NCBI GenBank assembly: GCA_963718375.1 | Contig: CAVQZD010000007.1 | Location: forward strand, 62,001-126,000 | Source: RBG-16-64-13 sp963718375 | GTDB taxonomy: Bacteria; Actinomycetota; Thermoleophilia; RBG-16-64-13 | Length of the DNA: 64,000 nt | Reading direction: 5' to 3' | In this document: positions 16,995 through 25,425 of the stretch, in pieces | How the letters are laid out: every line of letters starts with the position of its first letter | How positions within the stretch are numbered: position 1 is the stretch's first letter | Position numbers and translations under genes: made by a program | Notes under the pieces: model-generated | Seen by the model: the letters and a program-made list of their open reading frames with translations, nothing else | Database searches by the model: none | What the model was told of the DNA's origin: nothing

Positions 16995-17501
16995 CTAGTT
17001 CTCGCTGACCTTGCTCAGGTCTATCTCGTTTATCGCCTCTTGTATGAGACGCAGTTGGTCGTCGCCCGAAAGCCCGGTACGGGCTACCTTGGCCGTGGCG
17101 GCTATAGTCAAGTCCGCCACCTCTTCGCGGATCTTCTGCAGGGCCTGGTTGGTGTCGCGCTCGATCTGCTGCCGGGCCTTGACAAGCGTGGCCTCGGCCT
17201 CGGTACGAGCCCTTTCCGAAGCCTCTGCCTTGGTGCTCTCTCCCGCCTTGCGCGCACGGTCCAGGATCTCCGATGCCTCTTCTCGAGCCTCTGCAAGTTG
17301 CTGCCTGTAGTCTTGCAGCAGGCCTTCCGCATCCGCGCGCAGCTTCTCCGCATCCTTGATGGCTTCGTTGATGGAGTCTTGTCTCGCCTTGGCCATGTTC
17401 ATGAGTGGCGTGTAGGCGAACTTGTAGAGTGCACCCACCAGCGTCAAGAACGTGATGAGCGACCACAGAAAGAGTCCCAGATCTGCTGAAAATATGTTCA
17501 T
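16995..17501 (-). CDS. atpF: ATP synthase Fo subunit b
   Basis: The 168-residue stator subunit. One membrane helix (about residues 6-28, LGLFLWSLITFLTLVGALY) is followed by a long charged coiled-coil helix rich in Ala, Glu, Lys and Arg. A single b gene is present, so the stator is probably a homodimer. Confidence 0.95.
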   Translation of the reverse strand: MNIFSADLGLFLWSLITFLTLVGALYKFAYTPLMNMAKARQDSINEAIKDAEKLRADAEGLLQDYRQQLAEAREEASEILDRARKAGESTKAEASERARTEAEATLVKARQQIERDTNQALQKIREEVADLTIAATAKVARTGLSGDDQLRLIQEAINEIDLSKVSEN

Positions 17502-17560
17502 TGCTACCTACGGATCCTTATGTCACGACTTTGCGTGATACATCGCCTCGATATCCCGCA

Positions 17561-17791
17561 TCAAGCCACGAAGAGCAGGATGATCGAGATTACGAATGCG
17601 TACAGTGTGAGCGCCTCGGTCATACCGGCGCCGATAAGCATGGCGGTACGGATGTCGCCCGCGGCCTCGGGCTGCCGGGCGATGGCCTCAGTGGCCCGGC
17701 CGGTGAGATAGCCGATGCCGATGCCGGGTCCGATCGCGGCGAGGCCGATGCCCAATCCGGCGGCTAGCATTTTTGCAGTTTCAGCGTCCAA
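17561..17791 (-). CDS. atpE: ATP synthase Fo subunit c
   Basis: The 76-residue rotor ring subunit has two membrane helices joined by the RQPEA loop. The ion-binding carboxylate is the glutamate in GAGMTEALTLY. The first helix lacks the glutamine used by sodium-type rings, and the residue after the glutamate is Ala rather than Ser, so proton coupling is more likely (inference). The start is TTG at 17789-17791 with a full AGGAGG five bases upstream. A longer frame exists in the same phase, but its extra N-terminus lies inside atpB and is not conserved. Confidence 0.93.
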   Translation of the reverse strand: MDAETAKMLAAGLGIGLAAIGPGIGIGYLTGRATEAIARQPEAAGDIRTAMLIGAGMTEALTLYAFVISIILLFVA

Positions 17792-17828
17792 GGTGACCTC
17801 CTTAGGTCTAGTCTGACCGATACCCGGC

Positions 17829-18626
17829 CTAGTGTCCTGCGTAGATAGCGCCCTCGATGTACAGCACCGAGAGGAGCGAGAAGATGTATGCCTGCAGCAA
17901 CGCCACAAAGATCTCGAAGCCCATCATGATCACCACGAATATGCCGGAGGGCAAGAAGACGAACCAACTGCCGAACTCCAGGATCAGGCCCAGCATCACC
18001 AGGATCACCAGATGCCCAGCTAGGGTGTTGCCGAAGAGTCGAACGGAGAGCGAGACCGGACGGAACAACTCACCCACGGCATGGACCGTGAAGAAGATAC
18101 CGTTGAGGGGCACCGCGAGCACCTTGGGGACTCCGGGCGGCAGGAGCCATGACTTCAGGTATCCACCCACGCCATGGTTCTTCACGCCTAGGTATTGCGT
18201 CATGAAGAACACCACGATGGCTATCGAAGCGGTGACGTTGATGTTGGCTGTGGGCAGATACGGCTTCATGTGCCAGGGCTTGGGGATGAGGCCGACCAAG
18301 TTGGTGACCAGGATGAACACGAAGATGGTGAGCACCAGGTAGTAGTACTTCTTGCCCTTCTCGCCTATCTGCCCGGTCAGATGCCCTCGGCCAAAGCTCA
18401 CTAGGGACTCCGCGAAGCTCTGAAGCAATCCCGGGCGATTCTTCATGCGTCTACTCGCGATGAAGAAGAGGAGAAACACCAAGATGGCCGACACCCACAC
18501 ATAGATCACGGCGTTGGTGATAGACATATCGAAGGGCCCGACTTTAGGAAGAGAGACGATGACCTGAGGGGTCAACTCCTCATGGAGGACCTCGACGACT
18601 TTGCTTGTCGATTCTTCAGCCAGCAC
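17829..18626 (-). CDS. atpB: ATP synthase Fo subunit a
   Basis: The 265-residue membrane stator subunit forms the proton half-channels. The essential arginine is in LSVRLFGNTLAGH, and several hydrophobic helices follow the family pattern. GTG start, directly after the stop of the AtpI-like gene, with GGAG five bases upstream. Confidence 0.96.
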   Translation of the reverse strand: MLAEESTSKVVEVLHEELTPQVIVSLPKVGPFDMSITNAVIYVWVSAILVFLLFFIASRRMKNRPGLLQSFAESLVSFGRGHLTGQIGEKGKKYYYLVLTIFVFILVTNLVGLIPKPWHMKPYLPTANINVTASIAIVVFFMTQYLGVKNHGVGGYLKSWLLPPGVPKVLAVPLNGIFFTVHAVGELFRPVSLSVRLFGNTLAGHLVILVMLGLILEFGSWFVFLPSGIFVVIMMGFEIFVALLQAYIFSLLSVLYIEGAIYAGH

Positions 18627-18938
18627 CTAGGCTCCGTTCGAGTCCTTATTCGCGGAATTCGCCTTCTTGACCTGCGCAGTCATGATCCACGCCTGCAGCG
18701 CGGTGAAGACCACTGCGAAGGCCACCAACAACGCCAAGAGATTGAGCTCGGTATAGACGGCGATGGGGATGACCACCGCGGCCACCAGAGCCAACCTGAC
18801 CAGCATACTGACGACCATGAGCAAGGGGGCCAGTTTGTTGGAGGACTTGGTCACGCGCACCTGGATCCAGTAACCGATGCCGACGAAAGCAGCCGCCAGG
18901 CCTACCCCCACCGCTACCGATATCAACGCTGTGCTCAG
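18627..18938 (-). CDS. atpI: ATP synthase-associated membrane protein (AtpI/UncI-like), probable CTG start
   Basis: A small hydrophobic protein with about four predicted membrane helices and a charged C-terminus (KKANSANKDSN), placed just before atpB as in most atp operons. AtpI-type proteins help assemble the c ring or supply magnesium. A TTG at 18924-18926 is the first conventional start but has no SD at the right distance. An in-frame CTG at 18936-18938 has AGGAG six bases upstream and gives MSTALISVAVGVG at the N-terminus, so I prefer it (103 residues). Confidence 0.75.
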   Translation of the reverse strand: MSTALISVAVGVGLAAAFVGIGYWIQVRVTKSSNKLAPLLMVVSMLVRLALVAAVVIPIAVYTELNLLALLVAFAVVFTALQAWIMTAQVKKANSANKDSNGA

Positions 18939-18967
18939 AACTCTCTCCTGTCCAACCTGTCGGTCCG

Positions 18968-19234
18968 CTACGACGAGCCCTTGTCCGTCTCCTCGTCATC
19001 ATCCTTCGCGCCCTTGCGAGTCCGTCGGTGTGACGAATCACCCGACAGTATCAGCACCAAGTAAGTGAAACCTAGGCCAAAACCTACGAACACTCCGGCC
19101 ACCATGAGCCACGGCCTCGTATCCAGCCACTTGTCCAGCCAGTAGCCCGCGACCATGAACAGCACCACCAGGGCGACAAGCATGAAGCCCGTACCACTGG
19201 AAGCCCCGGATCCGCGCTCGAGATCCTTACTCAC
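18968..19234 (-). CDS. atpZ: AtpZ/AtpI-family small membrane protein, first gene of the ATP synthase operon
   Basis: The 88-residue protein has two membrane helices with the family pattern: a first helix ending GYWLDKWLDT, a proline, then a glycine-rich second helix (MVAGVFVGFGLGF). AtpZ is a poorly understood accessory factor of Fo, implicated in assembly or ion transport. The start is GTG at 19232-19234. No SD is visible, and the promoter -10 box ends only about 15 bases upstream, so the mRNA leader may be only a few bases long. Confidence 0.8.
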   Translation of the reverse strand: MSKDLERGSGASSGTGFMLVALVVLFMVAGYWLDKWLDTRPWLMVAGVFVGFGLGFTYLVLILSGDSSHRRTRKGAKDDDEETDKGSS

Positions 19235-19249
19235 ACGTGGACCCGCTGC

Positions 19250-19278
19250 ATTATAGAACGCCCGCTCATGACCTTCAA
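19250..19278 (-). promoter_or_regulatory. Predicted housekeeping promoter of the ATP synthase operon
   Basis: On the minus strand TTGAAG (19273-19278) is followed by a 17-base spacer and a perfect TATAAT (19250-19255). Transcription should start near 19243, only about 8 bases before the atpZ GTG. This fits a nearly leaderless transcript. No other good promoter was seen for the atp genes. Confidence 0.7.
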
Positions 19279-19318
19279 CCGGAAATGGTATTCACTATTC
19301 GCCTGGTGTTCACGCCGA

Positions 19319-19810
19319 TTACTCTGTCTGATCTGTGCGGACCAATCTTGTACCGGCCTCTTTGAACAGCTCCATGGAGAGTTCATCGGGATACGAGCCC
19401 TGGAAATGAACTGCAACGATGCCGGCGTTGATCAGAGTCTTCGCACAGGTGACGCACGGCTGCAGAGTAACGAACATCTCCGCTCCTGCGACGGCAACAC
19501 CGTGATAAGCCGCCTGGATGATCGCGTTCTGCTCAGCGTGCAGCCCCCGGCAGAGCTCTTGGCGCTCGCCCGAAGGGATACCCAGTTGCTCACGCAGACA
19601 TCCCCGGTCTTCGCAGTGGACTATGCCCCTGGGGACGCCGTTGTAGCCGGTAGCCAGGATCTGCTTGTTCTTCACCAGCACCGCCCCGACATGCCTGCGC
19701 AGGCATGTGGACCGAGTGGCGACCACCTCGGCTATCTGCATGAAGTACTCTTCCCAGCTGGGTCGGGTCGGCCACACCGGGAGTCCGGGGGTATCCTCGC
19801 GACCGGCCAT
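19319..19810 (-). CDS. dCMP/CMP deaminase family protein (ComEB type)
   Basis: The 163-residue zinc deaminase converts dCMP to dUMP, supplying the substrate for ThyX, whose gene is 5 kb away. The zinc site is complete: CRGLHAEQNAI gives His and the catalytic Glu, and LQPCVTCAKTL gives the two cysteines. A start at ATG 19808-19810 overlaps the glyA stop as TGATG, suggesting translational coupling; no clear SD is present. Confidence 0.93.
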   Translation of the reverse strand: MAGREDTPGLPVWPTRPSWEEYFMQIAEVVATRSTCLRRHVGAVLVKNKQILATGYNGVPRGIVHCEDRGCLREQLGIPSGERQELCRGLHAEQNAIIQAAYHGVAVAGAEMFVTLQPCVTCAKTLINAGIVAVHFQGSYPDELSMELFKEAGTRLVRTDQTE

Positions 19811-21090
19811 CAAGCGTTCAGGTCCGCGTACAAGGGAAAGGACGCCGCCAGTGAGCGGCTGCGCTCCAGTAGCCTGGCCAGATCGGCGTCAGTGGTCTCC
19901 GGCGCCAGCGTCTGCAGGATGATCTGCCCCACTTCACGCATCTCGTCTGGTCCGAAGCCACGAGTGGTCATGGCCGGGGTGCCTAGACGTAGCCCGGAGG
20001 TGATGGTTGGCTTGCGCTGATCGTGCGGCACAGCGTTCTTGTTGGCAGTGATGCCCACGCAGCCCAAGAGCTCCTGAGCTCGCGCCCCGGTCATCTCACT
20101 GTCGGTGAAGTCCACCAGCAGCAGATGATTGTCGGTTCCGCCGGACACGAGCTTCATCCCGCCGACCATCAGCGTCTCTGCGAGTACGCGCGCATTCTCC
20201 ACGGTCGCTCGCTGCTTCGTCTTGAAGTCGTCGGTCGCAGCCTGCAAGAAGCATACGGCTTTGCCCGCTATCACGTGCTCCAGCGGGCCCCCCTGCAACC
20301 CCGGGAAGACCGACTTGTCGAGAGCCTTCGCGTCTGGCAGCAGGCAGAAAGCGGCGCCACCCCGCGGGCCGGCCAGTGTCTTGTGGGTGGTGGTGGTGAC
20401 CCACTGGCTGTGCGGGAAGGGAGATGGGTGCACACCTGCCGCCACCAGGCCGGCGATGTGAGCCATATCTACCATCAGCTGTGCGCCGACCTCGTCGGCG
20501 ACGGCCCTGAAGGCTGCAAAATCGATGGTGCGAGCGTAGGCGCTTGCACCGGCCACCATGAGCTTCGGCTGGGTCCGTTTGGCCTGTGTCCGCACTTCGT
20601 TCATGTCGATACGACCAGTCTCACGGTCCACGCCGTAGTGATGGAAGTGGTAGGTGCGGCCGGAGAAGTTCACCGACAGCCCGTGCGTCAGGTGACCACC
20701 GTGCGAGAGGTTCATCGAAAGGACGCTGTCCCCCGGTTGAAGCGCGGTGAAGTAGACCGCTTGGTTCGCCGTGGATCCCGAGTGCGGCTGGACGTTGGCG
20801 TGCTCCGCCCCGTACAGAGCCTTGGCCCTCTCGATCGCGAGGGTCTCGACACTATCCACTATCTCGCAGCCGCCGTAGTAGCGCGCCCCGGCATAACCCT
20901 CGGCGTACTTGTTCGTGAGTACGCTTCCCACCGCCTGAAGCACTGCCATTGAAGTGAAGTTCTCAGATGCGATGAGCTCGATGTTGCGCTGCTGTCGACC
21001 CAGTTCCTGCTCGATCAAGCCGGCGATCACCGGATCGACCTGCTCGAGCGGCAGGTCGGCGTAGCTCGTCTTGCGGGAAACGCTCTTCAA
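19810..21090 (-). CDS. glyA: Serine hydroxymethyltransferase
   Basis: A PLP enzyme of 426 residues that interconverts serine and glycine and charges tetrahydrofolate with a one-carbon unit. The Schiff-base lysine lies in VTTTTHKTLAGPRGG, and ENFTSMAVLQAVGS and YAEGYAGARYYGG are conserved. TTG start with AGGAGG nine bases upstream. The methylene-THF it makes is used by ThyX. Confidence 0.97.
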   Translation of the reverse strand: MKSVSRKTSYADLPLEQVDPVIAGLIEQELGRQQRNIELIASENFTSMAVLQAVGSVLTNKYAEGYAGARYYGGCEIVDSVETLAIERAKALYGAEHANVQPHSGSTANQAVYFTALQPGDSVLSMNLSHGGHLTHGLSVNFSGRTYHFHHYGVDRETGRIDMNEVRTQAKRTQPKLMVAGASAYARTIDFAAFRAVADEVGAQLMVDMAHIAGLVAAGVHPSPFPHSQWVTTTTHKTLAGPRGGAAFCLLPDAKALDKSVFPGLQGGPLEHVIAGKAVCFLQAATDDFKTKQRATVENARVLAETLMVGGMKLVSGGTDNHLLLVDFTDSEMTGARAQELLGCVGITANKNAVPHDQRKPTITSGLRLGTPAMTTRGFGPDEMREVGQIILQTLAPETTDADLARLLERSRSLAASFPLYADLNA

Positions 21091-21141
21091 CTTAGGTGGC
21101 CTCCTGATCAGATGCCAGCGAGCGGCCGAGCCGCCCGCTGG

Positions 21142-21591
21142 CTACTTGGACGTACTTCTGTACCCACCGCGCATCATCTGCAGACGCTTGGCGTACTTGC
21201 CCCCCAGAAACTCTGTGGCCAACCACGTGCGCAGCACTTCGACGGCCAGATCTCGCCCGAGCACCCGGCCTCCGAGACACAGGATGTTGGCGTCATTGTG
21301 CTGGCGCGCCATCTTGGCCGAGTAGCACTCGCTGACGGTCACGGCACGAACGTCTGGGTATCTGTTTGCAGCGAGCGCCATACCCAAGCCGGTGCCGCAC
21401 ACCAGCACTCCCGCGTCGAACGTCCCTTCACTGACGTCCTGTGCCACCCGGTTCGCATACAGCGTGAAGTCGGTGCGCTCGGCGCTGTCAGTGCCCACGT
21501 CCGACACCTCGTGGCCGGCAGCGGCCAACTCCTTGATCAGGACCTCTTTGAGAACGAACCCGGCGTGGTCACAGCCAAACCCGTACCGCAT
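21142..21591 (-). CDS. rpiB: Ribose-5-phosphate isomerase B
   Basis: The 149-residue sugar isomerase of the RpiB/LacAB family. GCDHAGFVLKE and VCGTGLGMALAANR (with the catalytic Cys) and AKMARQHNDANIL are diagnostic. ATG start with AGGAGG six bases upstream. It links ribulose-5-phosphate to ribose-5-phosphate in the pentose pathway. The rpiB-glyA order is common in Gram-positives. Confidence 0.95.
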   Translation of the reverse strand: MRYGFGCDHAGFVLKEVLIKELAAAGHEVSDVGTDSAERTDFTLYANRVAQDVSEGTFDAGVLVCGTGLGMALAANRYPDVRAVTVSECYSAKMARQHNDANILCLGGRVLGRDLAVEVLRTWLATEFLGGKYAKRLQMMRGGYRSTSK

Positions 21592-21697
21592 CGACGACCT
21601 CCTCCAAGCCTGGGGCCAAGGATATCAGATGCGGTCCCCAGCCCAGCGCGCCTCAGGTCGCCTGGGCGACCACCCGCCACTCGGTCCTCTCCCTCAC

Positions 21698-23302
21698 TCA
21701 CGCGAGCGCGGCGATGCTCTCGAGGACCTGCTTTTCCGGCACCGCCCCGACCCTCAGCACCACGGGCGGACCGCCGTCGCTGAGCGGTCGCAGATCGACC
21801 ACCGTCGACGCCAGCCCGGCTATCTGCCCCGTCCCGGCACCCCCGCCGGGACCACCACCCCTGTCCGCGGATGAGGCCGCGTCGAAGGCCACCGAGCAGT
21901 GCGCAAGCACGGCCGGGGCTACGTCCTTCAAGGTGGCGGCGTCGCGCCCGCCAGTCAGATTGGCGCTCGTGGCCGCAAGCGGAGTGCCTAGTGATGCGAT
22001 CAGGCTGAGAAGGCCGGGCGCGTCGGGCACTCGGACTCCAAGCGAATCGGCGGTACCGACCAATGGAGCCCTTGGCACTTCTGTGGTGACTACGAACGTA
22101 TATGGTCCCGGCAGCAGACCCCGCATGACACGGCACGCCATCGGATCCAGGTGAGGCAGAGCGCGCTCGACTTCGTCCACCGAAGCGAACAATACGGCCA
22201 CTGTCTGTTCTTGAGCGCGCCCTTTGGCCAAGAAGAGGGCGCGCACCCCTGCCGCACTATCCCACCGAGCCGCCAGGCCGTAGACCGTGTCTGTGGGCAC
22301 CCCGACGATCGCGCTCTCCTGCAGCGCGCTACGGACCGCCGCAAACTGCCTTTCATCCGACCCGTCGATGCGCAAGGTGGCGGCGCCCGGCATAGTCGCC
22401 TCCACGATACGGTCCTTGCCGGACATGTCCTTGTGCACATCCACTAGGGCGAAGCCGGCGTCCCTCGCCAGGCCTTCCACCTCGGTGACCTGCCGGTCGC
22501 CCACCTCAAGCAGCAGACTGCCGCCAGGCCCCAGCACCCTCACCGCCTCCTTCAGCAGTCTTGCGATGACGGCCAGGCCATCAGGGCCGGCCTCCAAAGC
22601 CGCGACCGGCTCGTACAGACGGATGTCGGGCTCCAAGGTGCCCATATCATCCGACGCCACATATGGCGGATTGCTGACCACTAGGTGGAGGCTGCTGTCG
22701 GACACGCCGGCGAGAAGGTCGGACAGGGACAGCTCGACCGAGTCCTCGAGGCCCAGCTTCTTGGCGTTGGCTTCCGCCACCGCCAACGCCGCAGGACTGG
22801 TGTCGATGGCGAGGACGCGGACGCCCGCCTCCTGGGCCAGGCTGAGTGCGATAGCCCCGCTGCCCGTGCCTACGTCGGCCACGAGGGGCTGCGTATCTAA
22901 CTCTGACGTTGAGGTTGAGTCTGTGCGATCGAGGCCGTCCAAGAGGGGCCGCCGGCGCAGAAGGCTTAGCGCGACTTCCACCAGCTCCTCGGTCTCAGGG
23001 CGCGGTATGAGCACCGCGGGCCCGACCTCCAACACCAGATGCCTGAAGTATGCGCGGCCCAGAATGTAGGCCACCGGCTCACGCGCGGCACGCCGGGCCA
23101 CCAAGGCGCGGTAGGCGGCCACTTCTGAGGGGGACAGCGGCCTGTCGAACTGTGTGTAGAGCTCAATACGTTCCAGGCCTAGGGTCTCAGCCAACAGGAG
23201 TTCGGCGTCGAGCCGTGCCGAAGCGGAGCCTTTCTCACTTAGGTAGGAGCTCGCAGTCTCGAGCAGCTTGCCTATCGTCCACTGTTCCGCTGGGGCTGCC
23301 AC
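21698..23302 (-). CDS. prmC: Fusion of release factor glutamine methyltransferase (PrmC) and threonylcarbamoyl-AMP synthase (Sua5/TsaC)
   Basis: One unbroken 534-residue frame carries two enzymes. Residues 1 to about 300 are PrmC, which methylates the GGQ glutamine of release factors: an N-terminal helical domain, VADVGTGSGAIALSLA (SAM binding) and NPPY at 211-214. Residues from about 310 to 534 are a TsaC/Sua5 (YrdC) domain with GVPTDTVYGLAA, AKGR, LGVRVPD and TSANLTGG. It makes threonylcarbamoyl-AMP for tRNA t6A. In most genomes these are adjacent separate genes (prfA-prmC-sua5). GTG start with AAGGA seven bases upstream. A Gly-rich insert (about 485-495) lies inside the second domain. Confidence 0.93.
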   Translation of the reverse strand: MAAPAEQWTIGKLLETASSYLSEKGSASARLDAELLLAETLGLERIELYTQFDRPLSPSEVAAYRALVARRAAREPVAYILGRAYFRHLVLEVGPAVLIPRPETEELVEVALSLLRRRPLLDGLDRTDSTSTSELDTQPLVADVGTGSGAIALSLAQEAGVRVLAIDTSPAALAVAEANAKKLGLEDSVELSLSDLLAGVSDSSLHLVVSNPPYVASDDMGTLEPDIRLYEPVAALEAGPDGLAVIARLLKEAVRVLGPGGSLLLEVGDRQVTEVEGLARDAGFALVDVHKDMSGKDRIVEATMPGAATLRIDGSDERQFAAVRSALQESAIVGVPTDTVYGLAARWDSAAGVRALFLAKGRAQEQTVAVLFASVDEVERALPHLDPMACRVMRGLLPGPYTFVVTTEVPRAPLVGTADSLGVRVPDAPGLLSLIASLGTPLAATSANLTGGRDAATLKDVAPAVLAHCSVAFDAASSADRGGGPGGGAGTGQIAGLASTVVDLRPLSDGGPPVVLRVGAVPEKQVLESIAALA

Positions 23303-23338
23303 GGCAGGATCCTTGTGGTCTCGGGGTTCAGACGGTGA

Positions 23339-24415
23339 TCAGATGGTGGCTTGAGCCAGCTGCTCTGCCCGGTACTGAGCCTGCAATGCCTCGGTGAACT
23401 CGTCCAGCTCTCCCTGAAGTACGGCCTCCAGTCGGTGGGAGGTGAGACCCACCCGGTGGTCGGTGATCCGGCCCTGTGGGAAGTTGTAGGTGCGGATCTT
23501 CTGTGCCCTATCTCCGGTGCCCACCTGGCTGCGGCGTTCGGCCGCCAGCTTGGCGTTCTGTTCAGCCTGCATCATGTCGTACAGCCGCGCCCGCAGGATG
23601 CGGAAAGCCCGCTCTTTGTTCTGCAGTTGCGACTTCTCGTCTTGGCAGGAGACCACCATGCCCGTGGGGATATGCGTTAGCCTGACCGCGGAGTCGGTGG
23701 TGTTGACCGACTGTCCCCCCGGTCCGGTCGATCGATATACATCCACACGCACTTCGTTGGGGGCGATAGTCACTTCGACGTCTTCGGCCTCGGGGAGCAC
23801 TGCCACGGTGACGGTCGAGGTGTGGATGCGTCCGGTGGACTCGGTCACCGGCACCCGCTGGACCCTGTGCACTCCCGACTCATACTTCAGCGCCCCGAAT
23901 GCACCCTTGCCCTTGACTTCGAAGATCACTTCTTTGATGCCACCCAGCGTGGCTTCCGTGGTCGAGAGTATCTCAGTCTTGAAGCGGAGACGCTCCGCGT
24001 AGCGCATGATCATCCTCTGGATCTCGGTGCCAAACAGAGAGGCTTCGTCGCCGCCCGCGCCCGCGCGCACCTCGACGATGGCGTTCTTGTCGTCCCTGGG
24101 GTCCTTCTCCAGGACGGTGACGCGGATCTTCTGCTCCAACGCCTCGAGCCTCGCGCGCGCAGTCTCCCTCTCCTCGACCAAGAACTCCTTCATGTCAGGT
24201 TCGAGACCGCCTTCGTCCAACATGGCCTCAGCTTCGGAGACCGACGCCCGCGCCTGCTGGTACGCCACCGCCAGCTCGTGCGCCTCCTGCAGATCCGCAT
24301 GGGCCTTGGCCACCTCCGTGTACCGAGACTGGTCGCCGAGTACGTCCGGGTTGGCCAGGTCCTGGGTCAGAGCCTGGTACTTGTCCTCTATCTCCTGCGC
24401 CAAGCGCTCGATCAT
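23339..24415 (-). CDS. prfA: Peptide chain release factor 1
   Basis: RF1 ends translation at UAA and UAG. The 358-residue protein has the codon-reading PxT-type motif in RVPVTESTGRIHTSTVTV and the catalytic RSTGPGGQSVNTTDSAVR with GGQ. The ATG at 24413-24415 overlaps the stop of the upstream gene; an in-frame 47-codon extension lies inside that gene and is Gly/Ala/Arg-rich noise. Its modifying enzyme PrmC is encoded immediately downstream. Confidence 0.97.
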   Translation of the reverse strand: MIERLAQEIEDKYQALTQDLANPDVLGDQSRYTEVAKAHADLQEAHELAVAYQQARASVSEAEAMLDEGGLEPDMKEFLVEERETARARLEALEQKIRVTVLEKDPRDDKNAIVEVRAGAGGDEASLFGTEIQRMIMRYAERLRFKTEILSTTEATLGGIKEVIFEVKGKGAFGALKYESGVHRVQRVPVTESTGRIHTSTVTVAVLPEAEDVEVTIAPNEVRVDVYRSTGPGGQSVNTTDSAVRLTHIPTGMVVSCQDEKSQLQNKERAFRILRARLYDMMQAEQNAKLAAERRSQVGTGDRAQKIRTYNFPQGRITDHRVGLTSHRLEAVLQGELDEFTEALQAQYRAEQLAQATI

Positions 24416-25425
24416 GCCTCGGCCACCGCCTCCTTGAGCTCCTTCTGTCTGGCCGCATCGAGGGCCATCGCTTCCTCCAGAGCCGCCGCGGCCACTTCCA
24501 GTTGATCGGGCGACGGCTCGCGCGTCGTCAGCCGCTGGAGCTGAAGCCCCGGCCACAGAAGGATGCGCGCCAAGAAGCCATTAGGGTGCCTGCCAAGCCA
24601 CTTTATGCCCACTTCATAAGAGATGCCGATTATCAAAGGAATCCCCACGATCCGTGAGAGTATCAGCCAGGGCAGGCTGGGCTTCCCCACAAAAGAGAAG
24701 ACCAAGATAGAGACGACCATGACTGTAAGCAGGAACCCGGTGCCGCAACGCGGATGCATGGGTGAGTACTCCGCCGCGCGTTTGGCGTCGGCCCGCCCGT
24801 AGGCTTCGTAGGCATGTATGACCTTGTGCTCGGCGCCATGGTACTGAAACACCCGCCGCAGGTCGGGGATCAGCGATATCCCCACGATGTAGACCAGAAA
24901 GACCGCGATACGGATGAGACCCTCTACCAGGTTGAACACGAAGGGGTTGTGGAACGTCTCTTCGAAGTGCTTCACCACCACCAAGGGGACCACTATGAAG
25001 AGTCCGACGGCAAGGGCGACAGCCACGGTCACCGTCAAGGCCAGTTCCTTCCAACCGAACCCGGGCGCCGGCTTCTCCCCGCCCTCCGCTGGCTCCTCGC
25101 CGGCCGCGGCTTCGAGACCTACATTGGCGGCTATGCCCATGGCCTTCACGCCTAGCCGGAGAGACTCAAACAGCGCGACCATGCCCCTGATGACGGGCCA
25201 TTTCAGCCAGCGACGCCGGTCTCCGGCGGGCGTCAGAGGATAGGAGAAGCGGGCTATGCCGCCGGACGGCCGACGCACGGCGAGCCCCCACGAGTAGCGC
25301 CCCCGCATCATGACGCCCTCCATTACGGCCTGACCGCCGAACACATTCTCCCACTGGCAGCATTCCTCCCCTGGCGGACTACCGTTGGAGGTCTCGTCGG
25401 TGATGGGCTCCGCGGTCACCGGCAT
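24412..25425 (-). CDS. DUF1385 family integral membrane protein
   Basis: The 337-residue protein carries the family signature GGQAVMEGVMMRGRYSWGLA near residue 30, a soluble segment, several hydrophobic helices, and the conserved FQYHGAEHKVIHAYEA and SPMHPRCGTGFLL stretches with His and Cys residues. The family has no established function; a location beside prfA is typical in Gram-positives. The ATG at 25423-25425 shares bases with the thyX stop (TGATG). A longer frame upstream lies inside thyX and is rejected. Confidence 0.9.
   Translation of the reverse strand: MPVTAEPITDETSNGSPPGEECCQWENVFGGQAVMEGVMMRGRYSWGLAVRRPSGGIARFSYPLTPAGDRRRWLKWPVIRGMVALFESLRLGVKAMGIAANVGLEAAAGEEPAEGGEKPAPGFGWKELALTVTVAVALAVGLFIVVPLVVVKHFEETFHNPFVFNLVEGLIRIAVFLVYIVGISLIPDLRRVFQYHGAEHKVIHAYEAYGRADAKRAAEYSPMHPRCGTGFLLTVMVVSILVFSFVGKPSLPWLILSRIVGIPLIIGISYEVGIKWLGRHPNGFLARILLWPGLQLQRLTTREPSPDQLEVAAAALEEAMALDAARQKELKEAVAEA

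Noticed and set aside
21091..21141. Glycine riboswitch before glyA
   Set aside because: The gap before glyA is short and shows no tandem aptamer motif, only a good SD.
21656..21671. GGTCGCC/GGCGACC hairpin after the prmC-sua5 gene as a terminator
   Set aside because: The loop is only two bases and no T-run follows on the minus strand, so it is not a convincing terminator.
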